DNA of 64,000 bases, taken from JAPWJZ01 sp964575605 (GTDB taxonomy: Bacteria; Pseudomonadota; Alphaproteobacteria; Micavibrionales; UBA2020). The stretch lies in assembly GCA_964575605.1 (NCBI GenBank), contig CAZNRN010000011.1:1-64000 (forward strand), read 5' to 3'. The position numbers and the translations under genes are program-made. The notes beneath the pieces are model-generated. The model was not told where the DNA came from, did no database searches, and worked only from the letters and a program-made list of their open reading frames with translations. Positions 25,480 through 33,490 of the stretch are shown here, piece by piece. Every line of letters starts with the position of its first letter. Within the stretch, counting starts at the first letter, position 1.

Positions 25480-26127
25480 ATGACCGACGTCACCCGACAA
25501 ATTCGCGATATTTTTGACGCCGCAGCCCTTAGCGACGCCGATAAAAAACAGGCGCTGCGCAACATCGTGCGCGAGAACTGGCCGGGTGCGGAAATTCAAG
25601 AGGCAGCAGCGCCGCGCAAGGGCCCTACCCGCGCCTATCTTGCCAAAGTGAAATCGCTGGAAGAACTGACCGCGCAGGCCGATGAATGGCGCGCGGCCGG
25701 AAAAACGATCGGCTTTACCAGCGGCGTGTATGATATTTTGCACCCCGGCCATATCTCCTTCCTCGAAGACGCCAGCCGCGCCTGCGACGTGCTGGTTGTC
25801 GTGATTGCGTCAGACCGCACTGTTAAAGAACAAAAAGGCCCTGAAAAGCCATATATCACCGAACTGAAACGCGCGCAGACGATTTCGGCGCTGGACAGCG
25901 CGGATGCCGTGATTGTGTCCGACGAGAAATTCCACGAAACGATTTTGAAGGCGCTGAAGCCCGATTTCATGTTCAAGGGCGACGATTACGCCGGCAAACA
26001 AATCATCGGCGCGGAACTGGCGGGCAAAGTGGTGCTGGTACCCTGCGCCGAAAAAGAATTCTATTCGAGCAGCGCTTTCGTGAAGAAAATCAAGGCGGGA
26101 GAGCCGGATAAGCCCCCCGGCTGGTAG
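25480..26127 (+). CDS. RfaE2-like cytidylyltransferase/nucleotidyltransferase with N-terminal shared module
   Basis: Residues about 75-205 form a nucleotidyltransferase of the cytidylyltransferase superfamily. It has FTSGVYDILHPGHISFLEDA containing the HxGH nucleotide-binding motif, VVIASDRTVKEQKG, and the C-terminal YSSSAFVKKI that corresponds to the family STS/SSS motif. It resembles HldE/RfaE domain 2, which attaches a nucleotide to a sugar phosphate. Residues 1-36 are a separate helical module almost duplicated in the next gene. Substrate unknown. Confidence 0.75.
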   Translation: MTDVTRQIRDIFDAAALSDADKKQALRNIVRENWPGAEIQEAAAPRKGPTRAYLAKVKSLEELTAQADEWRAAGKTIGFTSGVYDILHPGHISFLEDASRACDVLVVVIASDRTVKEQKGPEKPYITELKRAQTISALDSADAVIVSDEKFHETILKALKPDFMFKGDDYAGKQIIGAELAGKVVLVPCAEKEFYSSSAFVKKIKAGEPDKPPGW

Positions 26128-26143
26128 ATTTTGAAATAGCCCC

Positions 26144-26172
26144 TTGACTTATACTCATTCGGAGAATAAAAA
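26144..26172 (+). promoter_or_regulatory. probable sigma70 promoter
   Basis: TTGACT (26144-26149), 17-base spacer, TAAAAA (26167-26172), about 50 bases before the Nudix gene at 26225. A GAGGAG ribosome binding site follows. Confidence 0.5.
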
Positions 26173-26224
26173 CACTCTAATGGATTATAAGCATCGAGAA
26201 TCATAACCCAGAGGAGACTGCACC

Positions 26225-27019
26225 ATGTCAGACATCAAAAAACAAATCCGCGACATCTTCGACGGCGCCGCGCTGAGCGAGAAGGAAAAGAAACAGCTGC
26301 TGCGCGAGCTGGTGAAGGAAAACTGGGGCACCCTGCCGCCCTGGACGACGCTGGACGGTGCCGTCGTTGAAGAAGTGCAGAAAGCGACCGCAGGCTCCGG
26401 CGTCGTGCTGACGTTCGAGGAATACGGCGTGCGCAAGGTCGTCGTCGCGCAGACAGGCGACCATTACAGCAAGCCCGGCGAAGCGACAGCCCCCGCCTTC
26501 ATGATCCCCGGCGGCTTTATCAACCTCTCCGAAACGCCCGGCAGCGCGAAGGTCGCGAAATCATCCGCGCCCGAAGACGGCCGCACCGGCGCCGCGCGCG
26601 AGGTTGAGGAAGAACTGAAAAAACCCGACGGCTCGCCGCTACTTGAAGTCGACCCCTCACGCCTGAAACCGATGGATACGCTCACCCTCGCCTTCCGCAG
26701 CGGCGAAAAACGCATCGTCATCGGCATGATGCTGGAACTGACCGCGGCCGAGGTGAAAACCGTCAAGGCGCATATGGAGAATATCGCCAAGGACCTCGCC
26801 TACGCGAAAGCGACCGGCGACCAGAGCATCAACCACGACAGCGGCAAGCCCGAGGTGAGCGGCGTCGCCATCTTCACGCTCGACGACGTGGCGCAGGGAA
26901 AAGTGAACCTGCTGCACAAAGACCAGCAATCGCTGTTCAAGGTCGTCGACCAGCACTTCAAGGACCTCGACAAGGAAGTGCGCCGCACAATCATGCTGAA
27001 CAACATGCCAAGACACTAA
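26225..27019 (+). CDS. Nudix hydrolase-like protein with N-terminal shared module
   Basis: 264 residues. The Nudix box is visible but has an insertion: GGFINLSE is followed by about 20 extra residues before AAREVEEEL, so the catalytic REUxEE helix is present. Such enzymes cleave nucleoside diphosphates linked to another group. Residues 1-36 repeat the N-terminal module of the preceding nucleotidyltransferase. Residues 190-264 are a helical tail ending in VRRTIMLNNMPRH. Own promoter candidate upstream; strong GAGGAG. Activity is inference from the box. Confidence 0.72.
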   Translation: MSDIKKQIRDIFDGAALSEKEKKQLLRELVKENWGTLPPWTTLDGAVVEEVQKATAGSGVVLTFEEYGVRKVVVAQTGDHYSKPGEATAPAFMIPGGFINLSETPGSAKVAKSSAPEDGRTGAAREVEEELKKPDGSPLLEVDPSRLKPMDTLTLAFRSGEKRIVIGMMLELTAAEVKTVKAHMENIAKDLAYAKATGDQSINHDSGKPEVSGVAIFTLDDVAQGKVNLLHKDQQSLFKVVDQHFKDLDKEVRRTIMLNNMPRH

Positions 27020-27047
27020 AAGGCATCAGTCAGGCACTGCAAGTTAT

Positions 27048-27593
27048 ATGAGTCAGAAGAAAACTCTAGCGGATGTTTTGTTCCTGCTCTGCTTCCTCAG
27101 CACCCTTGGGGCGGGTGCCCTCTATCTTGGTCTGAAATTTCTCAGGCGGAGAGTCGCATGCCTGCACTGGAGGCAGGTAGAGGGAAAAATCATCAGCACT
27201 GGCGTTGATGCCTTGCCTCCAACAGGCTTGCTAAACAAAGGTGGTACGCACTACATGGCCACCGTGCGGTATGAGTACCGATTAGACGACGGGAAAAAGC
27301 TGCAAGGTAACAACATATCATTCAGGATCGGCGAGGAATGTTTCAATAGCCGTGCCCGTGCCGAAGCATGGCTCGAAAAATACCAGGAAGGCGTTCCCGT
27401 AACGGTCTGGTATGACTCACGTAATCCCTCCAGTTGCGTACTGAACCCGGGCTTGGGCAGTTCTTACGTTGTATGGCTGCTTCTGGTGGCTTTTGGGCTG
27501 CTCATGTTTTATGCCGCCGCGATAGTGCTGCTGCACGAATTGCACCTGATTTCAGACAAACAGGCGCTGCACCTTATCGGGTTGGATTTCTAG
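27048..27593 (+). CDS. DUF3592 family membrane protein
   Basis: 181 residues: N-terminal and C-terminal membrane helices enclose an extracytoplasmic beta domain. WRQVEGKIISTGV, YMATVRYEYRLDDGKKLQG and VPVTVWYDSRNPSSCVLNPG give the typical DUF3592 pattern. Codon use is less GC-biased than the neighbours. Role unknown. Start has a weak upstream site; 28 bases after the Nudix gene. Confidence 0.78.
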   Translation: MSQKKTLADVLFLLCFLSTLGAGALYLGLKFLRRRVACLHWRQVEGKIISTGVDALPPTGLLNKGGTHYMATVRYEYRLDDGKKLQGNNISFRIGEECFNSRARAEAWLEKYQEGVPVTVWYDSRNPSSCVLNPGLGSSYVVWLLLVAFGLLMFYAAAIVLLHELHLISDKQALHLIGLDF

Positions 27594-27600
27594 CATCCGG

Positions 27601-27862
27601 CTACTTGAACTGCAGCGGCTTGAAGACGTGCACTTCGTTATCGAGCTTCATTCGGTTATGTTTTTGTCCCGGCCAGGGCTTTTAGCCCTTGAGCATGGCG
27701 AGAGTTTCGGGGTTTCCTATCTCGGTCGCCAGAGCGATGGCATCGCGGCCTGATTTGTCCACAGCTTTTTCATTTGCACTATGCTTCACCTTCACGAGAG
27801 TCTTGCACAAGCTGCGCGACCAGTTCATTCCCCGCTCTATTGAAAGCACCTGTAATAGCCAT
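27601..27862 (-). pseudogene. decayed ankyrin-repeat gene
   Basis: ATG at 27862 with good AGGAG (spacing 6) opens MAITGAFNRAGNELVAQLVQ and then runs into TAG at 27779. Shifting one base after LVQ restores an ankyrin repeat (VDKSGRDAIALATEIGNPETLAMLKG) up to TAA at 27682-27684. In that same frame, after the stop, the sequence continues to MKLDNEVHVFKPLQFK and TAG at 27601, matching the C-terminal tail of nearby ankyrin proteins. One frameshift and one in-frame stop therefore break an about 85-codon gene. A base-calling error could explain one of them, but not easily both. Confidence 0.6.
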
Positions 27863-27871
27863 CGCTTACTC

Positions 27872-28858
27872 CTATTTCTTGAGCTGCAACGGCGGTTTCA
27901 CCTTGATGTTCTTCTCGGTGGTTTCCGGCATAGCGGGTTTCTGGTTGCGCTTGGATTCGCTGTAGGTGAAATCGGTGAATTCCTCACGCCCGATAATCTT
28001 GCAATGGCGGGTGATAAGCCCGCGCTCGGTTTTACACTCCATGTCCAGCTCCGCTGCTACCGCGCGCGCGGCTTCGCCGATATCGGGGATATTCTGCATG
28101 ATATATTCGGTAGGTTCGCGGAACGAGGTGCGGGGCGGGAAAGTTGAATACTGCAGCTCCCAGCGCACCGGGATTGTAGATTTGAACTGCGCTTCCCTCG
28201 CCAGCGCCCAAAGCCGCGAAGAAAGGCATTTGTGGATGTCGGTGACCTCTTCAATCGGCCAGCCTTTTTTATCGAGATACTCGTTCACCCTGCCCTGAAA
28301 CTCAATCGACGGCACTTCATGGTCCGCGTAGGCTTTTTTCATCAGCGCGGTCATGGCCTTTAATTCGGCCGCAAGCTTGCGTTCGGGCGTATCGGCGCCG
28401 GTGATTTTTTCCGATACTGCGGCAAATGTCGCCTTTATAAGGCTGCGCTGTTTGTGTTTGACCTTGGCGGGATCGCCCCAGTCCTTGGCGACCTGTGCGG
28501 TCGTTTCCTCGACGGCTGCTTGCAGCGTTGCGATATTTTGGGGATCGACAAGAAAATGCCGGACTTTCTTTTTATCCTCGAATGTGTTGAACCACAAAAA
28601 CAGCTCACCCTTCACATGCGACTGCCCGCCGCCCATATGCTTGAAATGCTCGACCATGTCGCAGAGGGGATCGGCCTGCGTGGGGCCGATGGGCCAGCCC
28701 TTGGCCCGCAGGTTGTCTTTCAGGTGGGCCATGAAATCGTACATGCCGGGTAATTCGCCCAGCACAAAGAAATTGTCCGCAGTCTGGCCAAGCTGGTTCA
28801 CCGTTCGCGCCAGCGCAGCGGGAATTTCGACGTCATCTGGCTTTTTTTCTCGGCGCAT
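27872..28858 (-). CDS. hypothetical protein with shared C-terminal tail, 328 aa
   Basis: Soluble, mixed alpha/beta composition, no signal peptide. Two similar-looking segments (LRAKGWPIGPTQADPLCDMVEHF near residue 52 and LDKKGWPIEEVTDIHKCLSSRLW near 213) share KGWPI followed by a Cys-containing helix, suggesting an internal duplication. The end IKVKPPLQLKK belongs to the tail family noted elsewhere. A minus-strand TATAAT is near 28892. Nine bases separate it from the decayed ankyrin gene downstream. No family recognised. Confidence 0.62.
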   Translation of the reverse strand: MRREKKPDDVEIPAALARTVNQLGQTADNFFVLGELPGMYDFMAHLKDNLRAKGWPIGPTQADPLCDMVEHFKHMGGGQSHVKGELFLWFNTFEDKKKVRHFLVDPQNIATLQAAVEETTAQVAKDWGDPAKVKHKQRSLIKATFAAVSEKITGADTPERKLAAELKAMTALMKKAYADHEVPSIEFQGRVNEYLDKKGWPIEEVTDIHKCLSSRLWALAREAQFKSTIPVRWELQYSTFPPRTSFREPTEYIMQNIPDIGEAARAVAAELDMECKTERGLITRHCKIIGREEFTDFTYSESKRNQKPAMPETTEKNIKVKPPLQLKK

Positions 28859-28924
28859 GCCTTATCGCTCCCATTTATGGGCTTAAGGCATTATAGCGCG
28901 CAAAAGCTAATATTATGCTAAAGG

Positions 28925-30100
28925 CTATTCTGCTTGGGAAACAGGGGCTTGCGCCTGCGCAGCTTCAGGATTTTCGCCGATTTTGATCCGCTTGCTGGCC
29001 GATTTCAGCTGGCCGCAGGCGGCCAGGATATCGCGGCCGCGGGGGCGGCGGACGGGTGCGTCGTAACCGGCGTTTTCAAGAATGGCCGCAAATTTTTCGA
29101 TCCTTGCATCATCGGAACACTCATAGCCGCTGCCCGGCCAGGGGTTGAACGGGATAAGGTTCAGCTTGCATGGAAGGTCGCGCAGCAGTTTCACCAGTGC
29201 GCGGGCGTCCTCGTCACGGTCGTTGACGTCTTTCAGCATCACGTATTCGAAGGTGATGCGGCGGTTTTCGGACAGGCCGGGATAACTGCGGCAGGCCTCA
29301 ATCAATTCTTTCAGCGGGTATTTGTTGTTGATCGGCATAATGCTGGAGCGCAATTCGTCGGTCGGCGCATGCAGCGAAATGGCGAGGTTGACATTCAGCT
29401 CTTCCCCGCACTGCACGATCTGCGGCACGACACCGGAAGTCGACAGCGTAATGCGTCGCTTGGAAATGCCGAGGCCGTCTTCGTCCATGCAGATTTTCAA
29501 CGCTTTTGCGACGTTCTGGTAGTTATAGAGCGGCTCGCCCATGCCCATCATGACGATATTCGTCAGGTCGCGGCCGGCGTTGTTATTGTTTTCTTTCGAC
29601 GGCCATTCGTTCAGCGCGTCGCGGGCATACATGATCTGTTGCAGGATTTCATGCGCGCCGAGGTTGCGCACCAGCGGCTGCGTACCCGTATGGCAGAACT
29701 TGCAGGTAAGCGTGCAGCCGACCTGTGACGAGACGCAGAGGGTCCCCCTGTCCTTCTCGGGAATAAAGACCGCCTCTACCTGTTGGCCGTCGGACATGCC
29801 GAGCAGCCATTTGATGGTGCCGTCGGACGATTTCTGTTCGGTGATAACGGTCGGGCGCTCGATGGCGTATTTTTCGGCCAGCATCGCGCGCATGTCTTTC
29901 GGCAGGTTGCCCATGGCATCAAAGGTTTTTGCCCCGCGATGGTAAAGCCAGTGCCAGACCTGTTTGGCACGGAAACGGGGCAGTTCGTGGATGGCCAGCG
30001 CGGCCTCCAGTTCCTCGGGCGACAGGCCGATAAGCGGAATCCTGCCCTGCGCGTCGGTGCGCGGGGCGGCGAATTTGCGGGCGTGACTGTCGAGGCTCAT
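28925..30100 (-). CDS. rlmN: dual-specificity 23S rRNA/tRNA adenine-C2 methyltransferase RlmN
   Basis: Radical SAM enzyme that methylates C2 of A2503 in 23S rRNA and A37 in some tRNAs. 391 residues. The 4Fe-4S Cys cluster CTLTCKFCHTG lies near residue 125, preceded by FIPEKDRGTLCVSSQVGC. GMGEPLYNY and RRITLSTSGVVP follow. The methyl-carrying Cys is near the end in ILAACGQL. The C-terminal 25 residues are a disordered Ala/Gln extension. Confidence 0.96.
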   Translation of the reverse strand: MSLDSHARKFAAPRTDAQGRIPLIGLSPEELEAALAIHELPRFRAKQVWHWLYHRGAKTFDAMGNLPKDMRAMLAEKYAIERPTVITEQKSSDGTIKWLLGMSDGQQVEAVFIPEKDRGTLCVSSQVGCTLTCKFCHTGTQPLVRNLGAHEILQQIMYARDALNEWPSKENNNNAGRDLTNIVMMGMGEPLYNYQNVAKALKICMDEDGLGISKRRITLSTSGVVPQIVQCGEELNVNLAISLHAPTDELRSSIMPINNKYPLKELIEACRSYPGLSENRRITFEYVMLKDVNDRDEDARALVKLLRDLPCKLNLIPFNPWPGSGYECSDDARIEKFAAILENAGYDAPVRRPRGRDILAACGQLKSASKRIKIGENPEAAQAQAPVSQAE

Positions 30101-30218
30101 CGTAAAATCCTTAAATATCCGCGCTAGATATAATCGATATTATCGAAAAAGGCAACGAAATCCCCTTAATGCGACGCCGCTGCTGTGGTAATTTACCAGC
30201 GTTTAGAGCGGATTAAGC

Positions 30219-30998
30219 ATGAATTTCAGAGAAGACAAAAAAGTCATCATCCCCGTCCTCCTCGTCCTCGCCGCCTTTGTCGGCTGGAAGTCGTGGAAGG
30301 ATATGCACCCCGTGAAGCTGGACAAGCAGCCGGTTGTTTTCGACACCCGCTACCTTGCCCGGGACAAATCTTCGCTGGACGCAGTGCCCGACAACGGCAG
30401 CACCATCGTCGTATGGGCAGGCGACATCGGGATGAAGGACGGCAAGGCCGCACTCACCCCCTCGCCCATCGAACCGGTCAGCATTCCGCAGCGCGAGGTC
30501 GACCCCCTATATGTGATGCCCGAAATACCGAAGGATTTCTCGGGAGCCTATGCCGAGATCAAGAAAAACCTCGACCTCTGGCGCGCGCAGAACAACACCT
30601 TTAACTCTTTCGTTTTGGAATATACGGCAGACAAGCCCGACCTTGTCGCGCTGCATGCGCTGTGCAACGGGCTGTGGAAACATCTGGATGAAAAGTATTG
30701 GATCATCGTTGCCCTGCGGCGGGATGCCGTCGAAGCAGCGCCTCAGCGCAATGAATGGCTGGCGCAGATGGAAAAATCCGCCCCCATGCTTGTGTTTAGC
30801 CGCAAGGAAGAGCGTAAAGAGCCTGAAAGCCTTGAGTTAATGATTAAGAACCTCGAGAACCTGGGTACCGACTATATTATCGCGCTCGATGAAATTCCCG
30901 ATTACCGCAGCCTCACACAGGCCTTCAAGGAGCAACCCCCGAAACGCTTCGCGGCCTTCCTGCTCGATATGACGGCGCTTCGGAAAGCAACACAATAA
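30219..30998 (+). CDS. membrane-anchored hypothetical protein, 259 aa
   Basis: One N-terminal membrane segment (residues 9-24, VIIPVLLVLAAFVGW) with the rest likely periplasmic. Contains VVWAGDIGMKDGKAALTP, several Trp and a C-terminal half with alternating strands and helices (YWIIVALRRDAVEAAPQR, MLVFSRKEE, YIIALDEIPDYRSL) that looks like a TIM-barrel or glycosidase-like region, reminiscent of DUF3142 proteins, but this is not secure. Directly upstream of bcp, 11 bases apart, so likely co-transcribed. Confidence 0.55.
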   Translation: MNFREDKKVIIPVLLVLAAFVGWKSWKDMHPVKLDKQPVVFDTRYLARDKSSLDAVPDNGSTIVVWAGDIGMKDGKAALTPSPIEPVSIPQREVDPLYVMPEIPKDFSGAYAEIKKNLDLWRAQNNTFNSFVLEYTADKPDLVALHALCNGLWKHLDEKYWIIVALRRDAVEAAPQRNEWLAQMEKSAPMLVFSRKEERKEPESLELMIKNLENLGTDYIIALDEIPDYRSLTQAFKEQPPKRFAAFLLDMTALRKATQ

Positions 30999-31009
30999 GG
31001 AACGATGCC

Positions 31010-31474
31010 ATGGCGCTGAAAGTCGGCGACAAACTTCCCGCATTCAAGGGTGAAACAGCAGAGGGGCCGATTTCGGCCAAGGACCTGAAGGGTGACAACG
31101 CCATCCTCTATTTCTACCCCAAGGATGATACGCCAGGTTGCACGGTCGAGGCCTGCGCCTTCCGCGACAACCTGCCAAAGTTCAAAAAGCTCGACGCGAA
31201 GGTTTACGGCGTGTCGAAAGACGACCTGAAAGCCCACGCCAAATTTACCGACAAATACGAGCTGCCCTTTACCCTGATAAGCGATTCCGATGGCAGCATC
31301 TGCGAGGCTTTCGGCACCTGGGTGGAGAAGAAAAATTATGGCCGCACCTACATGGGGATCGAGCGCGCGACCTACCTCATCGACGCCGATGGCGTCATCC
31401 GCCACATCTGGCGGAACGTGAAGGCCAGAGGCCATGCGGAAGAGGTTTTAGAAACGCTAAAATCTATAAAATAA
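31010..31474 (+). CDS. bcp: thiol peroxidase of the Bcp/PrxQ type
   Basis: 154 residues, complete. Atypical 2-Cys peroxiredoxin that reduces hydroperoxides with thioredoxin. The peroxidatic Cys is in DDTPGCTVEACAFRD and the resolving Cys five residues later, the arrangement of BCP. YFYPKDDTPG and the C-terminal GVIRHIWRNVKARGHAEEVL complete the fold. AAGGA lies upstream of the ATG. Confidence 0.95.
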   Translation: MALKVGDKLPAFKGETAEGPISAKDLKGDNAILYFYPKDDTPGCTVEACAFRDNLPKFKKLDAKVYGVSKDDLKAHAKFTDKYELPFTLISDSDGSICEAFGTWVEKKNYGRTYMGIERATYLIDADGVIRHIWRNVKARGHAEEVLETLKSIK

Positions 31475-31557
31475 TCATATATTTATATTGTTTTATTAAT
31501 GTAAAAAATTAACGAACGGAAGTTCAAGTAAAGGTTAAAAATTTCTTACGATTCCAC

Positions 31558-31585
31558 TTGCAGAATCGTTATGGTTATGTAATCT
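31558..31585 (+). promoter_or_regulatory. candidate promoter of the non-coding RNA
   Basis: TTGCAG (31558-31563), 16-base spacer, TAATCT (31580-31585), giving a start near 31592. -35 matches well, -10 only half. The stretch 31475-31557 after bcp is AT-rich with no ORF. Confidence 0.4.
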
Positions 31586-31591
31586 TAGAGA

Positions 31592-31831
31592 CACTTAAGG
31601 CAACCACCAAGGTACTCGGCACTAGAGATTTCTGCTTGCTTTTTGAATCGGTTAGCGACTATTGTCACCTTGCTGATTCAACTACGATTGAAGAAGCAAA
31701 CAGAATTCGAGATTGGTAGACTTCGGTCTGCCAGGGTAATCAAGCAGGCAGCTAAACTCCCCTGAAACCCCAAAACCCCACTTGGTTACCCGAAATTTAA
31801 AAAACCCCCGGATGCAGATCCGGGGGTTTTT
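31592..31831 (+). ncRNA. predicted structured non-coding RNA, family not identified
   Basis: No plausible ORF, but strong self-complementarity. Helix 1 pairs 31630-31645 with 31690-31705 (one mismatch, one G-U) and caps it with hairpin 31645-31652/31672-31679. Outer parts of the same arm pair (CTCG/CGAG, CCAA/TTGG). A UUCG tetraloop hairpin lies at 31715-31732. Helix 2 is an 11-bp pairing of 31734-31744 with 31781-31791. A perfect terminator ends it at 31831. The flanking downstream gene is on the other strand, so this is a stand-alone transcript of about 240 bases. A long irregular arm recalls 6S RNA. tmRNA and RNase P RNA do not fit. Confidence 0.5.
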
Positions 31832-31835
31832 CTTT
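31802..31835 (+). terminator. strong rho-independent terminator
   Basis: 12-bp stem aaacccccggat (31802-31813) with atccgggggttt (31818-31829), tetraloop gcag, followed by TTTTTCTTTT. Confidence 0.9.
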
Positions 31836-31905
31836 TCGGCATTTTTCGCGCAAAGCAAAAGGTGACTGCCGTTTAACGGGCAGCCGCCCTTTGCGGCAGT
31901 ATCAC

Positions 31906-32154
31906 TTAGTGACGGTTGCCGTCAGTCGCGTCCTTCACTTCGTCGCGGATCTTTTCGGCAGGAGTGCGGTCTTTCAGTTCGCGCGCAGCGTCATCAACGC
32001 CGCTGTCGAGTTTTTCGATCGCATCGCCGACTTTCACGTCGAGCGGACGGTGTTCGCGGGTCGTCAGGCCAACGTAGGCGACGACGCCGACGATAACTGC
32101 GAGAACGATAAGACCGGCGGTTTTTGCGCCGTTATTTGCGGTAGTGGTTGCCAT
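31906..32154 (-). CDS. small membrane-anchored hypothetical protein, 82 aa
   Basis: One membrane helix (residues 12-30, GLIVLAVIVGVVAYVGL) then a charged, Asp/Lys-rich helical domain (VGDAIEKLDSGVDDAARELKDRTPAEKIRDE split in two). The pattern resembles YtxH-like or apolipoprotein-like stress proteins. GGAGG lies upstream of the ATG. Divergent from the ankyrin gene at 32299. Confidence 0.6.
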   Translation of the reverse strand: MATTTANNGAKTAGLIVLAVIVGVVAYVGLTTREHRPLDVKVGDAIEKLDSGVDDAARELKDRTPAEKIRDEVKDATDGNRH

Positions 32155-32298
32155 AGGTGCCTCCTGTTGTGAGTTCTTCTTGTCGGAGTACTAATGCCTA
32201 TCAAGCGGCATCGGTTCCCATCTGGATGAAATTGCTAGATAAATCAGTTAATTATCCATAAGTTGACGCTCCTGCCATGCGGGTTTAGGATAACCGGC

Positions 32299-33129
32299 AT
32301 GACAAAAAACGCCAAAAAGCCCTTCAAGGACGCCGCCGCCGCGCAAGAAGCCGTGGAGCAATGGGCCAAGGCCATGGCGGCGGAAGTGAAGGCCGGCCGC
32401 ATGACGGTTGACGAGGTAATAGATGTTATCCATCAGGCCGAGAAACGCGAGATCGCCAACCGCTACCGCAAGCTGAACCGCGAGGCACTGCGCCTGCCGC
32501 AGGAAGGGCTGACAGAAAAGTTTATGGAGGCGGCTGCCGCCCCCCGCAATTATGCCGAAGACCGCCGATTTAAAAATTACATGAAACGGCTGGCAGCGCT
32601 GGGCGCTGATATCGAGGCGCGCGACGCCCGCGGCTATACGCCCCTGCTGGCGGCCAGCGCGGGCAAGAATATCACTGCCATGATGACGCTGGTCGACCTC
32701 GGCGCGAAACTGAACGTGATCGGCCACGACGGCGCAACGCCCCTCACCCTGATGATGCACAACGTCGATTGCCTGGCTGGATATCTCGTGCGCAAGGGCG
32801 CGGACCTCAACATCCCCGGCGCGGACGGCGAAACGGTGCTGATGATATCTGCGCGCAAGGGCTACCCGAACGACGTGAAATACTGGCTGGAAATGGGCGC
32901 GGATCCGCGCCTGACAAACCGCAAGGGACAGACGGCCTATGACCTCGTCGCCCCCGACGCCTTCAAGTACACCGAAATCCGCGAGATGATCGGCAATGAA
33001 ATTGCACGGCGCGAGGCCGAACGCGCCGAATTTATTTCAAAACTGGATGACGGGCTGACGTTGCAGGCGCCGGTGAAGATGAAGCGGTTGCAGCTAAAAA
33101 ACCTTAACCGTTCGAAATCAGGCCCTTGA
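32299..33129 (+). CDS. ankyrin-repeat protein, 276 aa
   Basis: ATG 32299 with AGGA at spacing 8 preferred over a TTG at 32263. Residues 1-95 are a charged helical region. Three clear ankyrin repeats and a partial one follow: GADIEARDARGYTPLLAAS, GAKLNVIGHDGATPLTLM, GADLNIPGADGETVLMISAR and GADPRLTNRKGQTAYDLV. The C-terminal LQAPVKMKRLQLK resembles the tail of other ankyrin genes here. The 3' end overlaps the convergent response regulator gene by 26 bases. Cytoplasmic. Confidence 0.85.
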   Translation: MTKNAKKPFKDAAAAQEAVEQWAKAMAAEVKAGRMTVDEVIDVIHQAEKREIANRYRKLNREALRLPQEGLTEKFMEAAAAPRNYAEDRRFKNYMKRLAALGADIEARDARGYTPLLAASAGKNITAMMTLVDLGAKLNVIGHDGATPLTLMMHNVDCLAGYLVRKGADLNIPGADGETVLMISARKGYPNDVKYWLEMGADPRLTNRKGQTAYDLVAPDAFKYTEIREMIGNEIARREAERAEFISKLDDGLTLQAPVKMKRLQLKNLNRSKSGP

Positions 33130-33475
33130 TCTTGTCCGCCAACGCGGCGAAGTCGACGGGTTTTTCGATATAGGCGGAGGGTTTCAGGTGCTCGACCGCC
33201 GCCTTGTCGCGCGGGTCGGTCAGCGCGGTCAGGAAAATGAAGGGGATGTCTTCGTATTGCGGATGCGCGCCGCGGATGCGTTCCAGCACTTCGTAGCCGG
33301 ACATGCCGGGCATAGCACGGTCGCAGACGACGAGGTCGGGTTCGTTCTCGAGGAATTTTTCCAGCCCCTCTTCGCCCGTGGTGGCCTCGATGACCTTGTA
33401 GCCCTGGACTGTAAGTTCATCGATGAGCATCTCGCGCACCGGGGCTTCGTCTTCGATCAACAGGATTTTCGCCAT
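33104..33475 (-). CDS. single-domain response regulator
   Basis: 123 residues, a lone CheY-like receiver: acidic pocket IEDE at 7-10, phosphoacceptor Asp52 (VVCDRAMPGMSG), Thr/Ser switch FLTAL at about 81-85 and Lys105 (YIEKPVD). No output domain, so it probably acts by protein contact or as a phosphorelay carrier. It lies 15 bases downstream of the histidine kinase gene, with AAGGA before its ATG, and is its likely partner. Confidence 0.93.
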   Translation of the reverse strand: MAKILLIEDEAPVREMLIDELTVQGYKVIEATTGEEGLEKFLENEPDLVVCDRAMPGMSGYEVLERIRGAHPQYEDIPFIFLTALTDPRDKAAVEHLKPSAYIEKPVDFAALADKIKGLISNG

Positions 33476-33490
33476 GGCATTTTTCCTTAA

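Noticed and set aside
31592..31831. Identification of the structured RNA as tmRNA or RNase P RNA
   Set aside because: No T-arm GGTTCGA-type sequence or CCA end, no alanine-tag reading frame with the usual resume codon context, and no RNase P core sequence.
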